DNA of 64,000 bases, taken from contig CAWHEG010000031.1 in assembly GCA_963828405.1 (NCBI GenBank), forward strand, positions 868,001 through 932,000, written 5' to 3'. The stretch is from JANMJD01 sp963828405. GTDB lineage: Bacteria; Actinomycetota; Acidimicrobiia; Acidimicrobiales; Ilumatobacteraceae. Each line of letters starts with the position of its first letter. Position 1 is the stretch's first letter. Below are positions 1 to 7,780 of this stretch, in pieces. The position numbers and the translations under genes are program-made. The notes under the pieces are model-generated. The model was not told the DNA's origin. It made no database searches and was given only the letters and a program-made list of their open reading frames with translations.

Positions 1-335
1 TTCTTGGCCGATCGATCGAGGGTGAACGACGCGTAGTACTCCTCGGCGATCTCGGAGGCGTGCTCGACCCAGACGACGTCGACGGCGTGGCCCTTGATGT
101 CCATCCCGATGATGTTGCCGGCGTGCAGCCGAACCTCGTCGGCATCGGCGGCGAGCTTGATGCCACCGGCCTTGCCCCGCCCGCCGACCTGCACCTGGGC
201 CTTGATCACCACGGGATAGCCGGCAGCTGCGGCCTGCGTGACGGCCTCGTCGACGGTGCGGGCGACGCCGCCGGGCGACACGGCGATGCCATAGCGGGCG
301 AAGTACTGCTTGCCCTGGTATTCGAACAGGTCCAC
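1..335 (-). CDS. sucC: Succinyl-CoA ligase (ADP-forming) beta subunit, N-terminal part (runs off window)
   Basis: The visible 111 residues are the start of the beta subunit of succinyl-CoA synthetase, which makes ATP from succinyl-CoA in the TCA cycle. The N-terminus reads VDLFEYQGKQYFARYGI and is followed by the ATP-grasp nucleotide-binding segment (VVIKAQVQVGGRGKAGGIK), both diagnostic of SucC. The GTG start at 335 is preceded by GGAGG at good spacing. The gene continues past position 1, where sucD would normally follow. No defect is seen in the visible part. Confidence 0.93.
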   Translation of the reverse strand, partial: MDLFEYQGKQYFARYGIAVSPGGVARTVDEAVTQAAAAGYPVVIKAQVQVGGRGKAGGIKLAADADEVRLHAGNIIGMDIKGHAVDVVWVEHASEIAEEYYASFTLDRSAK

Positions 336-360
336 GTCGATCCTCCGCGTCGGTCTTCGG

Positions 361-765
361 TCAGTCTTCTCGGGCGTCGAGGGTCGCTTCGAGCCAGGAA
401 CAGATGCCCTTGAGCGACGAGCCGGGGCCGAAGATCTCGGCCCAGCCCTGGTCGCGCAACGCCCGTGCATCGGCGTCGGGGATCACGCCGCCACCGAACA
501 CCAGCATCTCGCCCAGGTCGCGCGAACGGAGCTCGTCCATCACCCGCGGGAACAGCGTGTTGTGGGCGCCGGACAGCAGCGAGAGCCCGACGGCGTCGAC
601 GTCCTCCTGCAGGGCGGTCTCGGCGATCTGCTCGGGCGACTGGTGCAGGCCGGTGTAGATCACCTCGAAGCCGTGGTCGCGCAGGGCGCGGGTGATCGTC
701 TTGGCACCCCGATCGTGTCCGTCGAGCCCGGGTTTCGCCACGAGCACGCGATACGGCCGTTTCAC
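361..765 (-). CDS. Cobalamin-binding small subunit of a methylmalonyl-CoA mutase-type enzyme
   Basis: A 134-residue stand-alone B12-binding domain. It begins RPYRVLVAKPGLDGHDRG, with the base-off/His-on motif DxHxxG (DGHDRG), and later has the SLLSGAH and GGGVIPDAD loops that hold the cobalamin tail. The length matches the small subunit of isobutyryl-CoA or 2-hydroxyisobutyryl-CoA mutases and the free C-domain of two-part methylmalonyl-CoA mutases. The large catalytic subunit is not in the window, so the exact acyl-CoA substrate is open. The start is GTG at 765, with a TAGGGT box seven bases upstream (773-778), suggesting a leaderless mRNA. It follows the same strand as sucC 25 bases away. 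Confidence 0.88.
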   Translation of the reverse strand: MKRPYRVLVAKPGLDGHDRGAKTITRALRDHGFEVIYTGLHQSPEQIAETALQEDVDAVGLSLLSGAHNTLFPRVMDELRSRDLGEMLVFGGGVIPDADARALRDQGWAEIFGPGSSLKGICSWLEATLDARED

Positions 766-845
766 GGTGCCGACCCTACGTTGGCGGGTCGGCGGCGACC
801 CAACCGATCGGGGCGGATGGCAGGTGGCGGTGGTTGACTGTGCGG

Positions 846-1367
846 ATGCCGGTCCGGTCGCCCCGCCTCCCCGAACTGCGCTCGCCGCTGGCCAGGGCGG
901 TCGTCCCGGTCATCGCCGGGGTGTTCTTCTTCGGGGTCCTGGGGATCGTGCTCTGGGGTGTCGCGGCCTGGTTGGCGGACTCGGGCACGAGTGTCCGCCT
1001 CGGCGACCCGACCTTCGAGATCTCCCGGATCGACAAGCTGGCCGATTCGATCGAGCGCTCCGGACCGCAGCTGTACCCCGACCTGAAGGATCCCACGGGT
1101 GGCCGTTCCGTCGTCGTCGACCACCAGGGGGGCGACGACTCGGCCGGCTGGGTCGTCTACCGGCCGTTCCCGTTCGATCGTCCGGGCGAGACGTGCCTCG
1201 CCACCCAGACGCCGAGGACGTCGAAGTTCGTCGACTGCGAGGGTCGGGTGCTCGACGTCAGCCAGTTGCAGCCGGCGCAGGACGTGCGGACCTCGTTGAA
1301 GGACGGGCGGGTGCTCGTACTGGCCTTCGCCGGCGCCCAGTCCTCGGCGGCGACGACGGTCGGCTGA
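846..1367 (+). CDS. Hypothetical membrane-anchored protein
   Basis: About 173 residues. One hydrophobic segment lies near the N-terminus (residues 18-43, VVPVIAGVFFFGVLGIVLWG), followed by an acidic soluble domain of about 130 residues with two cysteines (GETCLA, KFVDCEG) that could pair if it faces outward. I do not recognise the family. The ATG at 846 is chosen, but GTG 840 and TTG 834 are in frame and equally possible; no clear ribosome site decides. It is divergent from the B12-binding gene and convergent with the cupredoxin gene, and its stop codon lies inside a 15-bp tandem repeat. Confidence 0.6.
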   Translation: MPVRSPRLPELRSPLARAVVPVIAGVFFFGVLGIVLWGVAAWLADSGTSVRLGDPTFEISRIDKLADSIERSGPQLYPDLKDPTGGRSVVVDHQGGDDSAGWVVYRPFPFDRPGETCLATQTPRTSKFVDCEGRVLDVSQLQPAQDVRTSLKDGRVLVLAFAGAQSSAATTVG

Positions 1368-1405
1368 GCCACGGCCGGCTGACTCACGGCCGGCCGGCTC
1401 ACGGG
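1361..1405. repeat. 15-bp imperfect tandem repeat, three copies, spanning a stop codon
   Basis: Three consecutive 15-base units (1361-1375, 1376-1390, 1391-1405) resembling CGGCTGASYCACGGC. The first unit contains the last codon and TGA stop of the membrane-protein gene; the third reaches into the end of the converging cupredoxin gene. Each unit is GC-rich and partly self-complementary (GCCGGC), so it may help terminate transcription from both sides. Confidence 0.7.
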
Positions 1406-1809
1406 GCGACGATCAGCTGGGCCTCCATGCCCTCGCTGCGGTGGCCGATCAGGCTGCAGTAGATCGCGTAGGTCCCCGGCTGCTGCGGGGCGACGAGGCC
1501 GCCGAGGGCCGTGACGCCCTCGCTGGCCATGGCGATGCGCACCGGCAGGACCCCGTCGTCGAGCACGAGGTCGTGGGTGTCCTGCTTGGAGGTCAGGGCG
1601 ATCGTCAGGTTCTCGCCCGGTCGGGCCCTGAGCACGGAGATCGAGAACTTGAAGTTCGTCCCGTCGATGGCGACGACCGGCGCGTCGGGCACGGTCGGGC
1701 GGCCCTCGTTGATCGCCGGTTTGGACGACGAGCCGCTCCCGCCGCATCCCGGGCCGGCCGCCACGCCGACGAATGCCAGGGTGGCGAGGGCGGAGAGTCG
1801 GATCTTCAC
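1399..1809 (-). CDS. Cupredoxin-domain lipoprotein
   Basis: A small exported blue-copper-type protein. From the GTG at 1809 the protein starts VKIRLSALATLAFVGVAAGPGC, a lipoprotein-like signal ending in a cysteine, then a Ser/Gly linker and a beta-rich domain. The copper ligands are visible: His in TSKQDTHDLVLDD and the C-terminal loop YCSLIGHRSEGM, giving Cys-x4-His-x4-Met. It is therefore likely to be a periplasmic-side electron carrier or copper-binding protein; no partner oxidase is nearby. An ATG at 1818 is an alternative start, but a GGAG sits inside its first codons and suits the GTG better. Confidence 0.78.
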   Translation of the reverse strand: MKIRLSALATLAFVGVAAGPGCGGSGSSSKPAINEGRPTVPDAPVVAIDGTNFKFSISVLRARPGENLTIALTSKQDTHDLVLDDGVLPVRIAMASEGVTALGGLVAPQQPGTYAIYCSLIGHRSEGMEAQLIVAP

Positions 1810-1882
1810 GTGCTCCATCCTGCCAGCTCGGCCAGGCGGGAGCTGATCCGGACAGCGCCGGACAGGGCGTACCATCGGGGCG

Positions 1883-3052
1883 ATGGCCGCACGTGTCCCG
1901 TACCTCACTGCCAAGCTGCAGGGCTTCGGCACCACGATCTTCGCCGAGATGTCGGCCCTCGCCGTTGCCACCGGATCGGTCAATCTCGGGCAGGGGTTCC
2001 CGGACTACGAAGGTCCCCGCGAGGTGCTCGACGCGGCGATCGCGGCGATCAACGGCGGGCTGAACCAGTATCCGCCAGGGCCCGGGATGCCGGTGCTCCG
2101 CCAGGCGATCGCCGAGCACCAGCAGCGGTTCTACGGCCTGTCGTACGACCCCGACGGCGAGGTGCTGGTCACGGCCGGGGCAACCGAGGCGTTGGCCGCG
2201 GTGCTGCTCGGGCTGTGCGACACCGGTGACGAGGTCGTGGTCCTCGAGCCGACCTACGACAGCTACCAGGCCTGCATCGCCCTCGCCGGGGCGACACCCA
2301 AGTTCGTCACCCTCCGGCCACCCGACTACGCGATCGACGTCGACGCCATTCGGGCGGCGATCACCCCCAAGACCAGGATGATCCTGCTGAACACCCCGCA
2401 CAACCCGACCGGCAAGGTGATGACCGCGGCCGAGGCGGCGGCGATCGCCGAGGTGGCCGTGGACCACGACCTGATCGTCGTCACCGACGAGGTGTACGAG
2501 CACCTGGTCTTCGACGGCCACGAGCACATCGCCTTGGCCGGCCATCCGGGGATGCGCCAGCGCACGCTGGTGATCTCCTCGGGGGGCAAGACGTTCAACA
2601 CCACGGGCTGGAAGGTCGGCTGGATCTGCGGCCCCGCCGCGCTGGTGACCGCGGCGCGCACGGCCAAGCAGTTCCTCACCTACGTGTCGTCCGGGCCGTT
2701 CCAGCCGGCGATCGCCGCCGGGCTGCGTCTCGGCGACGAGTACTTCCGCGAGGTCTCGGCCGACCTCGCCGTCAAGCGGGACACGTTGATGACCGGGCTC
2801 GAGGCGGCCGGCTTCCGCGTCTTCAAACCGTCGGGCACCTACTTCATCACCGTCGACATCCGTGGTGTGCGAGCCGATGGCGACGGGATGGCCTTCTGCC
2901 GCTCGCTGCCCGAGCTCTGTGGCGTCGTGGCCATCCCGAACGTCGTCTTCTACGAGAACCGCGAGGAGGGCAGGCATCTCGTGCGCTTCGCCTTCTGCAA
3001 GCGTCACGAGGTGATCGAGGACGCCGTCGCCCGGCTCAAGACCCTGGCCTGA
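1883..3052 (+). CDS. dapC: PLP-dependent aminotransferase, class I (DapC/methionine-aminotransferase type)
   Basis: A 389-residue fold-type I aminotransferase that closely resembles actinobacterial N-succinyldiaminopimelate aminotransferases (lysine and cell-wall diaminopimelate synthesis) in order and motifs: VNLGQGFPDYEGP, NQYPPGPG, the NTPHNPTGK segment, VTDEVYEHLVFD, and the PLP lysine K236 in SSGGKTFNTTGW. The C-terminal HLVRFAFCKR carries the substrate-carboxylate arginine. The same family includes kynurenine and methionine aminotransferases, so the substrate is inferred. The start ATG 1883 has a TACCAT box at 1870-1875, seven bases upstream, typical of the leaderless genes here. No other lysine genes are adjacent. 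Confidence 0.85.
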   Translation: MAARVPYLTAKLQGFGTTIFAEMSALAVATGSVNLGQGFPDYEGPREVLDAAIAAINGGLNQYPPGPGMPVLRQAIAEHQQRFYGLSYDPDGEVLVTAGATEALAAVLLGLCDTGDEVVVLEPTYDSYQACIALAGATPKFVTLRPPDYAIDVDAIRAAITPKTRMILLNTPHNPTGKVMTAAEAAAIAEVAVDHDLIVVTDEVYEHLVFDGHEHIALAGHPGMRQRTLVISSGGKTFNTTGWKVGWICGPAALVTAARTAKQFLTYVSSGPFQPAIAAGLRLGDEYFREVSADLAVKRDTLMTGLEAAGFRVFKPSGTYFITVDIRGVRADGDGMAFCRSLPELCGVVAIPNVVFYENREEGRHLVRFAFCKRHEVIEDAVARLKTLA

Positions 3053-3100
3053 CCCGATGGGCGCGCCGGCGTTGCCACCCCGTCGCCGTCGCCGGTCCGG

Positions 3101-3580
3101 CTACGGCGCCAGCCGCTTGGCCAACATCGCGACCAGGTGGCCGTAGTCGGTCTCCTGCCGACCGACCTCCTCGAAGCCGATGCGCTGGTGGAACCGCAGC
3201 GAGCCGTCGTTGCGCGGTCGCAGGTTGACCTCGCACAGCAGCCACTCGACGCCGATGCGCTCCTCGAGATGGGCGTAGAGCGCGGCGCCGATCCCGCGGC
3301 CCTGGTGATCGGCGGCGAGGGCGATGCGGTCGAGATAGGCGAAATCGGTGTACCGCGCGCAGAACCAGCGGTAGTTGACACTGCGGTAGTCCGCTCCCGG
3401 GCCGAACGTGATCGAGAAACCGGCCAAGGTGTCACCCTCGTACGCCCCGAGGGAGGCCAACGATTCGGCGTGCAGATGGGTGATCCGGTACAGGTCGGTC
3501 TCGCCGACCCCGGGCACGTTGGCGTTGTTGATCGCCACGGCGTCGGGCAGATCGTCGATCGGGAGGGAGCGGATCTCCAT
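3101..3580 (-). CDS. GNAT family N-acetyltransferase
   Basis: A 159-residue acetyl-CoA-dependent acetyltransferase starting MEIRSLPIDDLPD. Motif A, which binds the acetyl-CoA pyrophosphate, is DHQGRGIGAAL, and motif B ends in the usual SLRFHQRIGFEEVGR. The acceptor cannot be told from sequence; the fold is used for small molecules, peptides and protein N-termini. The start ATG 3580 is chosen over an upstream extension because a TAGCGT box (3589-3594) sits eight bases before it. The gene is transcribed divergently from the ABC exporter, and the two promoter boxes overlap. Confidence 0.85.
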   Translation of the reverse strand: MEIRSLPIDDLPDAVAINNANVPGVGETDLYRITHLHAESLASLGAYEGDTLAGFSITFGPGADYRSVNYRWFCARYTDFAYLDRIALAADHQGRGIGAALYAHLEERIGVEWLLCEVNLRPRNDGSLRFHQRIGFEEVGRQETDYGHLVAMLAKRLAP

Positions 3581-3588
3581 GGGAACGG

Positions 3589-3598
3589 ACGCTACCGT
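3589..3598. promoter_or_regulatory. Overlapping divergent -10 boxes (GNAT gene / ABC exporter)
   Basis: On the minus strand TAGCGT (3594-3589) lies eight bases before the GNAT start at 3580; on the plus strand TACCGT (3593-3598) lies eight bases before the ABC start at 3607. The two hexamers share the TA at 3593-3594, so RNA polymerase should be able to occupy only one at a time. This is inferred from spacing and the pattern seen at many other starts in the window. Confidence 0.55.
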
Positions 3599-3606
3599 CG
3601 GGCACG

Positions 3607-4557
3607 ATGACCGCCGTCGAGCCTGCGCCACCCGGCGGACCGTTGATCTCCGCCCGCGGTCTGACCAAGCGGTTCGGCGACTTCACGGCGGTCTCCGGCA
3701 TCGACGTCGACGTGCGTCGGGGCGAGGCGTTCGGGTTCCTCGGCCCCAACGGCGCAGGCAAGTCCTCGACGATGCGGATGATCGGCTGCGTGTCGCCCCC
3801 TTCGGGTGGCACCCTGCGACTGTTCGGGCTCGACGCTGCGTCACATGGCCGCGAGATCCGCGCCCGCATCGGCGTCGTCCCCCAACAGGACAGCCTCGAC
3901 GAGGAGCTGACGGTCGAGGACAACCTGGCGATCTACGGCCGCTACTTCGACATCCCCTGGAAGGAGGCCCGTCGGCGGGCCCGCGAGCTGTTGGAGTTCG
4001 TCCAGCTCGGCGACCGGGCGCAGAGCCGAGTCGAGCCCCTGTCCGGGGGGATGAAGCGGCGGGTGACGATCGCCCGGTCGCTGATCAACGAGCCCGAACT
4101 GCTCCTGCTCGACGAGCCGACCACCGGTCTGGACCCCCAGGCCCGACACGTGCTGTGGGACAAGCTGTACCGGCTCAAGCAGCAGGGTGTCACCCTCGTG
4201 CTCACCACCCACTACATGGACGAGGCCGAGCAGCTGTGCGACCGGCTGGTCGTGATGGACGCCGGGCGCATCGTGGCCGAGGGCTCGCCGCGGTCGTTGA
4301 TCACCGAGCACGCCACCCGTGAGGTGCTCGAGCTGCGCTACGGCGCCGGGACGAACGAGGAGCGGGCGCCCGATGTCGTCGGCATCGGTGACCGCCAGGA
4401 GATCCTCCCCGACCGCATCCTGGTCTACGCCGACGACGGCGAGGCGGCGCTCGGCGAGGTGCATCGCCGGGGCGCGCCGCCCGAGAGCGCGCTCGTGCGG
4501 CGGGCCACGCTGGAGGACGTCTTCCTCCACCTCACCGGCCGGACGCTGGTCGACTGA
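3607..4557 (+). CDS. ABC exporter ATP-binding protein (DrrA/NodI type)
   Basis: A 316-residue ATPase of the multidrug or polyketide/lipo-oligosaccharide ABC-2 exporter class. Walker A is GPNGAGKSS, the Q-loop is VVPQQDS, the signature is PLSGGMKRR, Walker B is LLLLDEPTTGLDP, and the switch histidine is in TTHYMDEAEQL. The C-terminal 80 residues are the extra domain usual for this subfamily and end HLTGRTLVD. Start ATG 3607 has a TACCGT box eight bases upstream. The stop overlaps the next gene's ATG (TGATG), so it is translationally coupled with the two permeases. The cargo is unknown; the family exports drugs, lipids or oligosaccharides. Confidence 0.92.
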   Translation: MTAVEPAPPGGPLISARGLTKRFGDFTAVSGIDVDVRRGEAFGFLGPNGAGKSSTMRMIGCVSPPSGGTLRLFGLDAASHGREIRARIGVVPQQDSLDEELTVEDNLAIYGRYFDIPWKEARRRARELLEFVQLGDRAQSRVEPLSGGMKRRVTIARSLINEPELLLLDEPTTGLDPQARHVLWDKLYRLKQQGVTLVLTTHYMDEAEQLCDRLVVMDAGRIVAEGSPRSLITEHATREVLELRYGAGTNEERAPDVVGIGDRQEILPDRILVYADDGEAALGEVHRRGAPPESALVRRATLEDVFLHLTGRTLVD

Positions 4558-5372
4558 TGGGCGCCCCGATCACCGCCCGTCGGACGCCCTCGACGGCGGC
4601 CGGGATGCTCCACGTGGTGGAGTTGAACGCCCTGCGCTTCGGGCACCTGTGGCGCACCAGCCTGCTCACGTCGTTCATCCAGCCCTTGATGTACCTGCTC
4701 GGCATGGGCATCGGCGTGGGCTCGCTCGTCGATCGCAACGGCGGGCAGAGCCGGCTGCTCGGCGGTGTCGACTACGCCTCGTTCCTCGCTCCCGGGCTGC
4801 TGGTGAGCACGGCGATGTTCGTCGGGGCCAACGAGGCGACCTGGCCGATCCTGGCCAACTTCAGATGGACCCGCACCTTCCACGCCCAGTTCGCCACCCC
4901 GATCGACGCCACGGCGATCGTCGGGGGCCAGCTCGCCTGGATCGCCCTGCGGATGTTCGCCGCCGCCGGGGCGGTCGCCGCGGCGATGTGCCTGCTCCCG
5001 GCGACGCGGTCCTCCGGGCTGCCCGTCGCCGTGGTCGCCGGGGTGCTCGGCGGCCTGGCTCTCGCCGCGCCGACGGTGGCCTACGCGGCGTCGAAGGAGA
5101 AGGACAGCGGCTTCGTCGGCTATCACCGGTTCCTGGTGATGCCGCTGTTCCTGTTCGGCGGCGCCTTCTACCCGGTGTCGCAACTGCCGGCCGCGCTGCG
5201 CCCGGTCGCCCGGCTGACCCCGCTGTGGCACGGCGTGGAGCTGTCCCGCGGGGCATGCCTGCACACGCTCTCGGTCGCCCGGGCAGCCGGCCACGTCGTC
5301 TACCTCGTGGCGTGGATCGTGGCGGGCGCCGCGGCGGCGAAGGTCACCTTCTCGCGCCGGTTGAACCGATGA
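4557..5372 (+). CDS. ABC-2 type transporter permease
   Basis: A 271-residue membrane subunit with about six hydrophobic segments and the ABC-2 signature near the end (FGGAFYPVSQLPAALRPVARLTPL followed by WHGVELSRG). It begins at the ATG that overlaps the ATPase stop codon by one base, so the two are made together. A second, related permease follows 13 bases downstream, which suggests a heterodimeric membrane channel with the preceding ATPase. No substrate-binding protein is present, in keeping with an exporter. Confidence 0.9.
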   Translation: MGAPITARRTPSTAAGMLHVVELNALRFGHLWRTSLLTSFIQPLMYLLGMGIGVGSLVDRNGGQSRLLGGVDYASFLAPGLLVSTAMFVGANEATWPILANFRWTRTFHAQFATPIDATAIVGGQLAWIALRMFAAAGAVAAAMCLLPATRSSGLPVAVVAGVLGGLALAAPTVAYAASKEKDSGFVGYHRFLVMPLFLFGGAFYPVSQLPAALRPVARLTPLWHGVELSRGACLHTLSVARAAGHVVYLVAWIVAGAAAAKVTFSRRLNR

Positions 5373-5385
5373 CCGGGATGATCCG

Positions 5386-6180
5386 ATGATCCTCCAGATC
5401 GTGCCGCCCGTGCTGCGCCGGGCACGCCGGCCGGGTCGGCCCATCGAACGCAACGTGCTCGTCTACCGGCGGACCTGGATCATCATCGTCTCGGGCTTCT
5501 TCGAGCCGCTGTTCTACCTGCTCTCGATCCGCATCGGGCTGGGGGAACTGGTCGGCGAGGTGAGTGTCGGCGGACGCGTCGTCGACTACGCCACGTTCGT
5601 CGCCCCGGCGCTGATGGCGTCGTCGGCGATGAACGGGGCGATGTACGACTCGACGATGAACGTGTTCGAGAAGTTGCGTCATACGCGGGTGTACGACGCG
5701 ATGCTCTCGACGCCGCTCGGCGCCGGCGACGTCGCCCTCGGCGAGATCGGCTGGGCCCTGATCCGCGGCCAGATCTACGCCATGGCGTTCCTCGTCGTGA
5801 TGGTGGTCATGGGTCTGGCCGCCAGCCCGTGGGTGCTGTTCGCCCTGCCTGCATGCATGCTCATCGGTCTGGCGTTCGCCTCGGCGGGCATGGCGGTCAC
5901 GACCTACATGCGCGGATGGAGCGACTTCGAGTGGGTGCCGACGGCGATGATGCCGCTGTTCCTGTTCTCGGCGACGTTCTACCCGGCGAGCACGTACGGC
6001 GGGGTCGCCCGGTGGCTGCTGCAGATCTCGCCGCTCTACCACGGCGTGGCGTTGGTGCGGGCGGCCAACGACGGCATCGCCGGCTGGGCGATCGTCGGCC
6101 ACGTCGCCTTCCTGGCGGTGATGTCGGCCGTGTGCATCTCGATCGTCGCCCGTCGGCTGGAGAAGCTCCTGCTCAGCTGA
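5386..6180 (+). CDS. ABC-2 type transporter permease, second subunit
   Basis: A 264-residue paralogue of the preceding permease, with the same layout of about six membrane segments and the same late motif (FLFSATFYPASTYGGVARWL, then SPLYHGVALVRA). ATG 5386 follows the upstream stop by 13 bases and is preceded by a weak purine stretch. It completes a three-gene ATPase-permease-permease exporter operon. The gene ends seven bases before the end of the converging kinase gene, leaving no room for a conventional terminator. Confidence 0.9.
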   Translation: MILQIVPPVLRRARRPGRPIERNVLVYRRTWIIIVSGFFEPLFYLLSIRIGLGELVGEVSVGGRVVDYATFVAPALMASSAMNGAMYDSTMNVFEKLRHTRVYDAMLSTPLGAGDVALGEIGWALIRGQIYAMAFLVVMVVMGLAASPWVLFALPACMLIGLAFASAGMAVTTYMRGWSDFEWVPTAMMPLFLFSATFYPASTYGGVARWLLQISPLYHGVALVRAANDGIAGWAIVGHVAFLAVMSAVCISIVARRLEKLLLS

Positions 6181-6187
6181 GTCCCCA

Positions 6188-6823
6188 TCAGGCGACGGTG
6201 ATGTGACGGTCGGCCCGCCGGCGCGTCGTGCGGATCAGTGCGGCGTTGGCCTCGTCGGAGCGCATCACCCACTCGAACGCCTCCTGTTCGGTCTTGCCGT
6301 AGTGCACGTGACGGGCCAGCAGACGTTCGAGGCGCACCTCGTCGCCGACGTCGACGTACCAGCACTCGTGGAGCAGCGGCGCCACTTCGGCCCACACCGG
6401 GGCGTCGTGGAGCAGGTAGTTCCCCTCGGTGACGACCAGCGGGACGTCCCCCGGCACGGCGATGGCCCCGGAGATGCCCTCGCCGAAGTCGCGGCGGAAC
6501 TCGGGGGCGTAGACGACCTCGCCCGCGCGTTGGTCGCGCAGCCGGGCCAGCAGGGCGACGTACCCGGCGGCGTCGAAGGTGTCGGGCGCCCCCTTGCGGT
6601 TGCGGCGTCCCAGGGCGATCAGCGTCGAGTTGGCCAGGTGGAAGCCGTCCATCGGCACGAGCACGGCCCGCCGCGGTCCGAGTGCCGCGGTGATCATCGC
6701 CGCCAGCGTCGACTTCCCGGCGCCCGGGCAACCGGCGATCCCGAGGATCCGCCGAGCTCCCGCATCGGCCATCGCCGTCGCCCGGCCGATCGCCGCCCCG
6801 ACGTCCATCGCCGTCGATGTCAC
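6188..6823 (-). CDS. P-loop sugar/nucleoside kinase (uridine kinase-like fold)
   Basis: A 211-residue kinase with a clear Walker A (GIAGCPGAGKSTLA) and the family's LVPMDGFHLAN and VVTEGNYLLHD segments, as in the phosphoribulokinase/uridine kinase/pantothenate kinase superfamily. It belongs to the small bacterial branch usually annotated only as nucleoside/nucleotide kinase family. Its GTG start (6823) overlaps the stop of the upstream PfkB kinase as GTGA, so the two are coupled; a role in phosphorylating the same or a related carbohydrate is a reasonable inference but not shown. Confidence 0.8.
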   Translation of the reverse strand: MTSTAMDVGAAIGRATAMADAGARRILGIAGCPGAGKSTLAAMITAALGPRRAVLVPMDGFHLANSTLIALGRRNRKGAPDTFDAAGYVALLARLRDQRAGEVVYAPEFRRDFGEGISGAIAVPGDVPLVVTEGNYLLHDAPVWAEVAPLLHECWYVDVGDEVRLERLLARHVHYGKTEQEAFEWVMRSDEANAALIRTTRRRADRHITVA

Positions 6824-7737
6824 ACCACCGCCGACCACTCGGCGGGCAGTTCCGACCGGTACGGGGGCTCGGCTCCGGCCCGCTCGCACGTGCGCGCGGC
6901 AACGAGCACAGCGGCACGCGCGGCGTCGGCGACCACGTCGGTCCTGGCCAGCTCCCGGCGGCCCAGTCCCCGGGAGGCCCACCACTGGAGGAAGCCGCCT
7001 CCCAGGGCATCGCCGGCGCCGATGGTGTCGACGACCGTGATCGCCGGCACCTCGATGCGCACGTCGTCGTCGGAGGTGACCACGTAGGTGGCCCCGCCCC
7101 CGGCGCTGAGGATCACCGCCGCCGGCCCGAGCGAGCAGATCCGGCGCGCCGTGTCGATCGGGACGTCGCCCGGGGCGAGGTAGTCGGCGTCGTCGGTGGA
7201 GATCTTCACCACGTCGGCGCGGGCCATGACCCGGTCGAGCCGAGCGAGGTACCCGGCGCGGTCGTGGATCACCCGGCCCCGGCAGTTCGGATCGACGAAG
7301 ACGAGCACGTCGTCGCCGGCTTCTCGCACCAGCGCCTCGAGTGTGGTGGCCATCGGCTCGAGGACCAGCCCGAGGGTGCCGACGTGGAGCGCGGTGACGC
7401 CGGGTGGCAACGCCGTGGTGGACATCGCCGGCGCCGAGGTGCCCTCGAGGTAGAAGCGGTACGTCGCCGCCCCGTCGTCGTCGAGCTCGGCGGCAGCCAG
7501 CGTGGTCGGCCACTCGACGCGATCGCCGAAGCGGGTGACGACGCCGTCGTCGACCAGCCGCCGTTCCAGCATCCGCCCGAACCGGTCGCGGGACAGCGTG
7601 CCGAGGAAGGCAACGGCGCCGCCGAGGCGGGCGATCGTCCGAGCGGCGTTGAACGGTCCGCCACCGAGCTTGGCGGCGACGCTCCCGTCGGGACGGATGA
7701 CGAGGTCGATCAGGGCCTCCCCGCCGACGGCGATCAT
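6820..7737 (-). CDS. PfkB-family carbohydrate kinase (fructokinase-like)
   Basis: A 305-residue ribokinase-fold kinase. The N-terminal glycine-rich sugar-binding segment is VAAKLGGGPFNAARTIARLG, and the C-terminal PfkB signature with the catalytic base is DTIGAGDALGGGFL. Overall length and the short lid fit fructokinases best; ribokinase or 2-keto-3-deoxygluconate kinase activity cannot be excluded. The start ATG 7737 is supported by TAGGTT seven bases upstream (7745-7750). It is the first gene of a two-gene unit with the uridine-kinase-like protein and lies beside glgC and glgA, suggesting a sugar-storage neighbourhood. Confidence 0.87.
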   Translation of the reverse strand: MIAVGGEALIDLVIRPDGSVAAKLGGGPFNAARTIARLGGAVAFLGTLSRDRFGRMLERRLVDDGVVTRFGDRVEWPTTLAAAELDDDGAATYRFYLEGTSAPAMSTTALPPGVTALHVGTLGLVLEPMATTLEALVREAGDDVLVFVDPNCRGRVIHDRAGYLARLDRVMARADVVKISTDDADYLAPGDVPIDTARRICSLGPAAVILSAGGGATYVVTSDDDVRIEVPAITVVDTIGAGDALGGGFLQWWASRGLGRRELARTDVVADAARAAVLVAARTCERAGAEPPYRSELPAEWSAVV

Positions 7738-7780
7738 GGGCGACAACCTACCGGGAGCTGGACATCGGGCCGAACACGCG

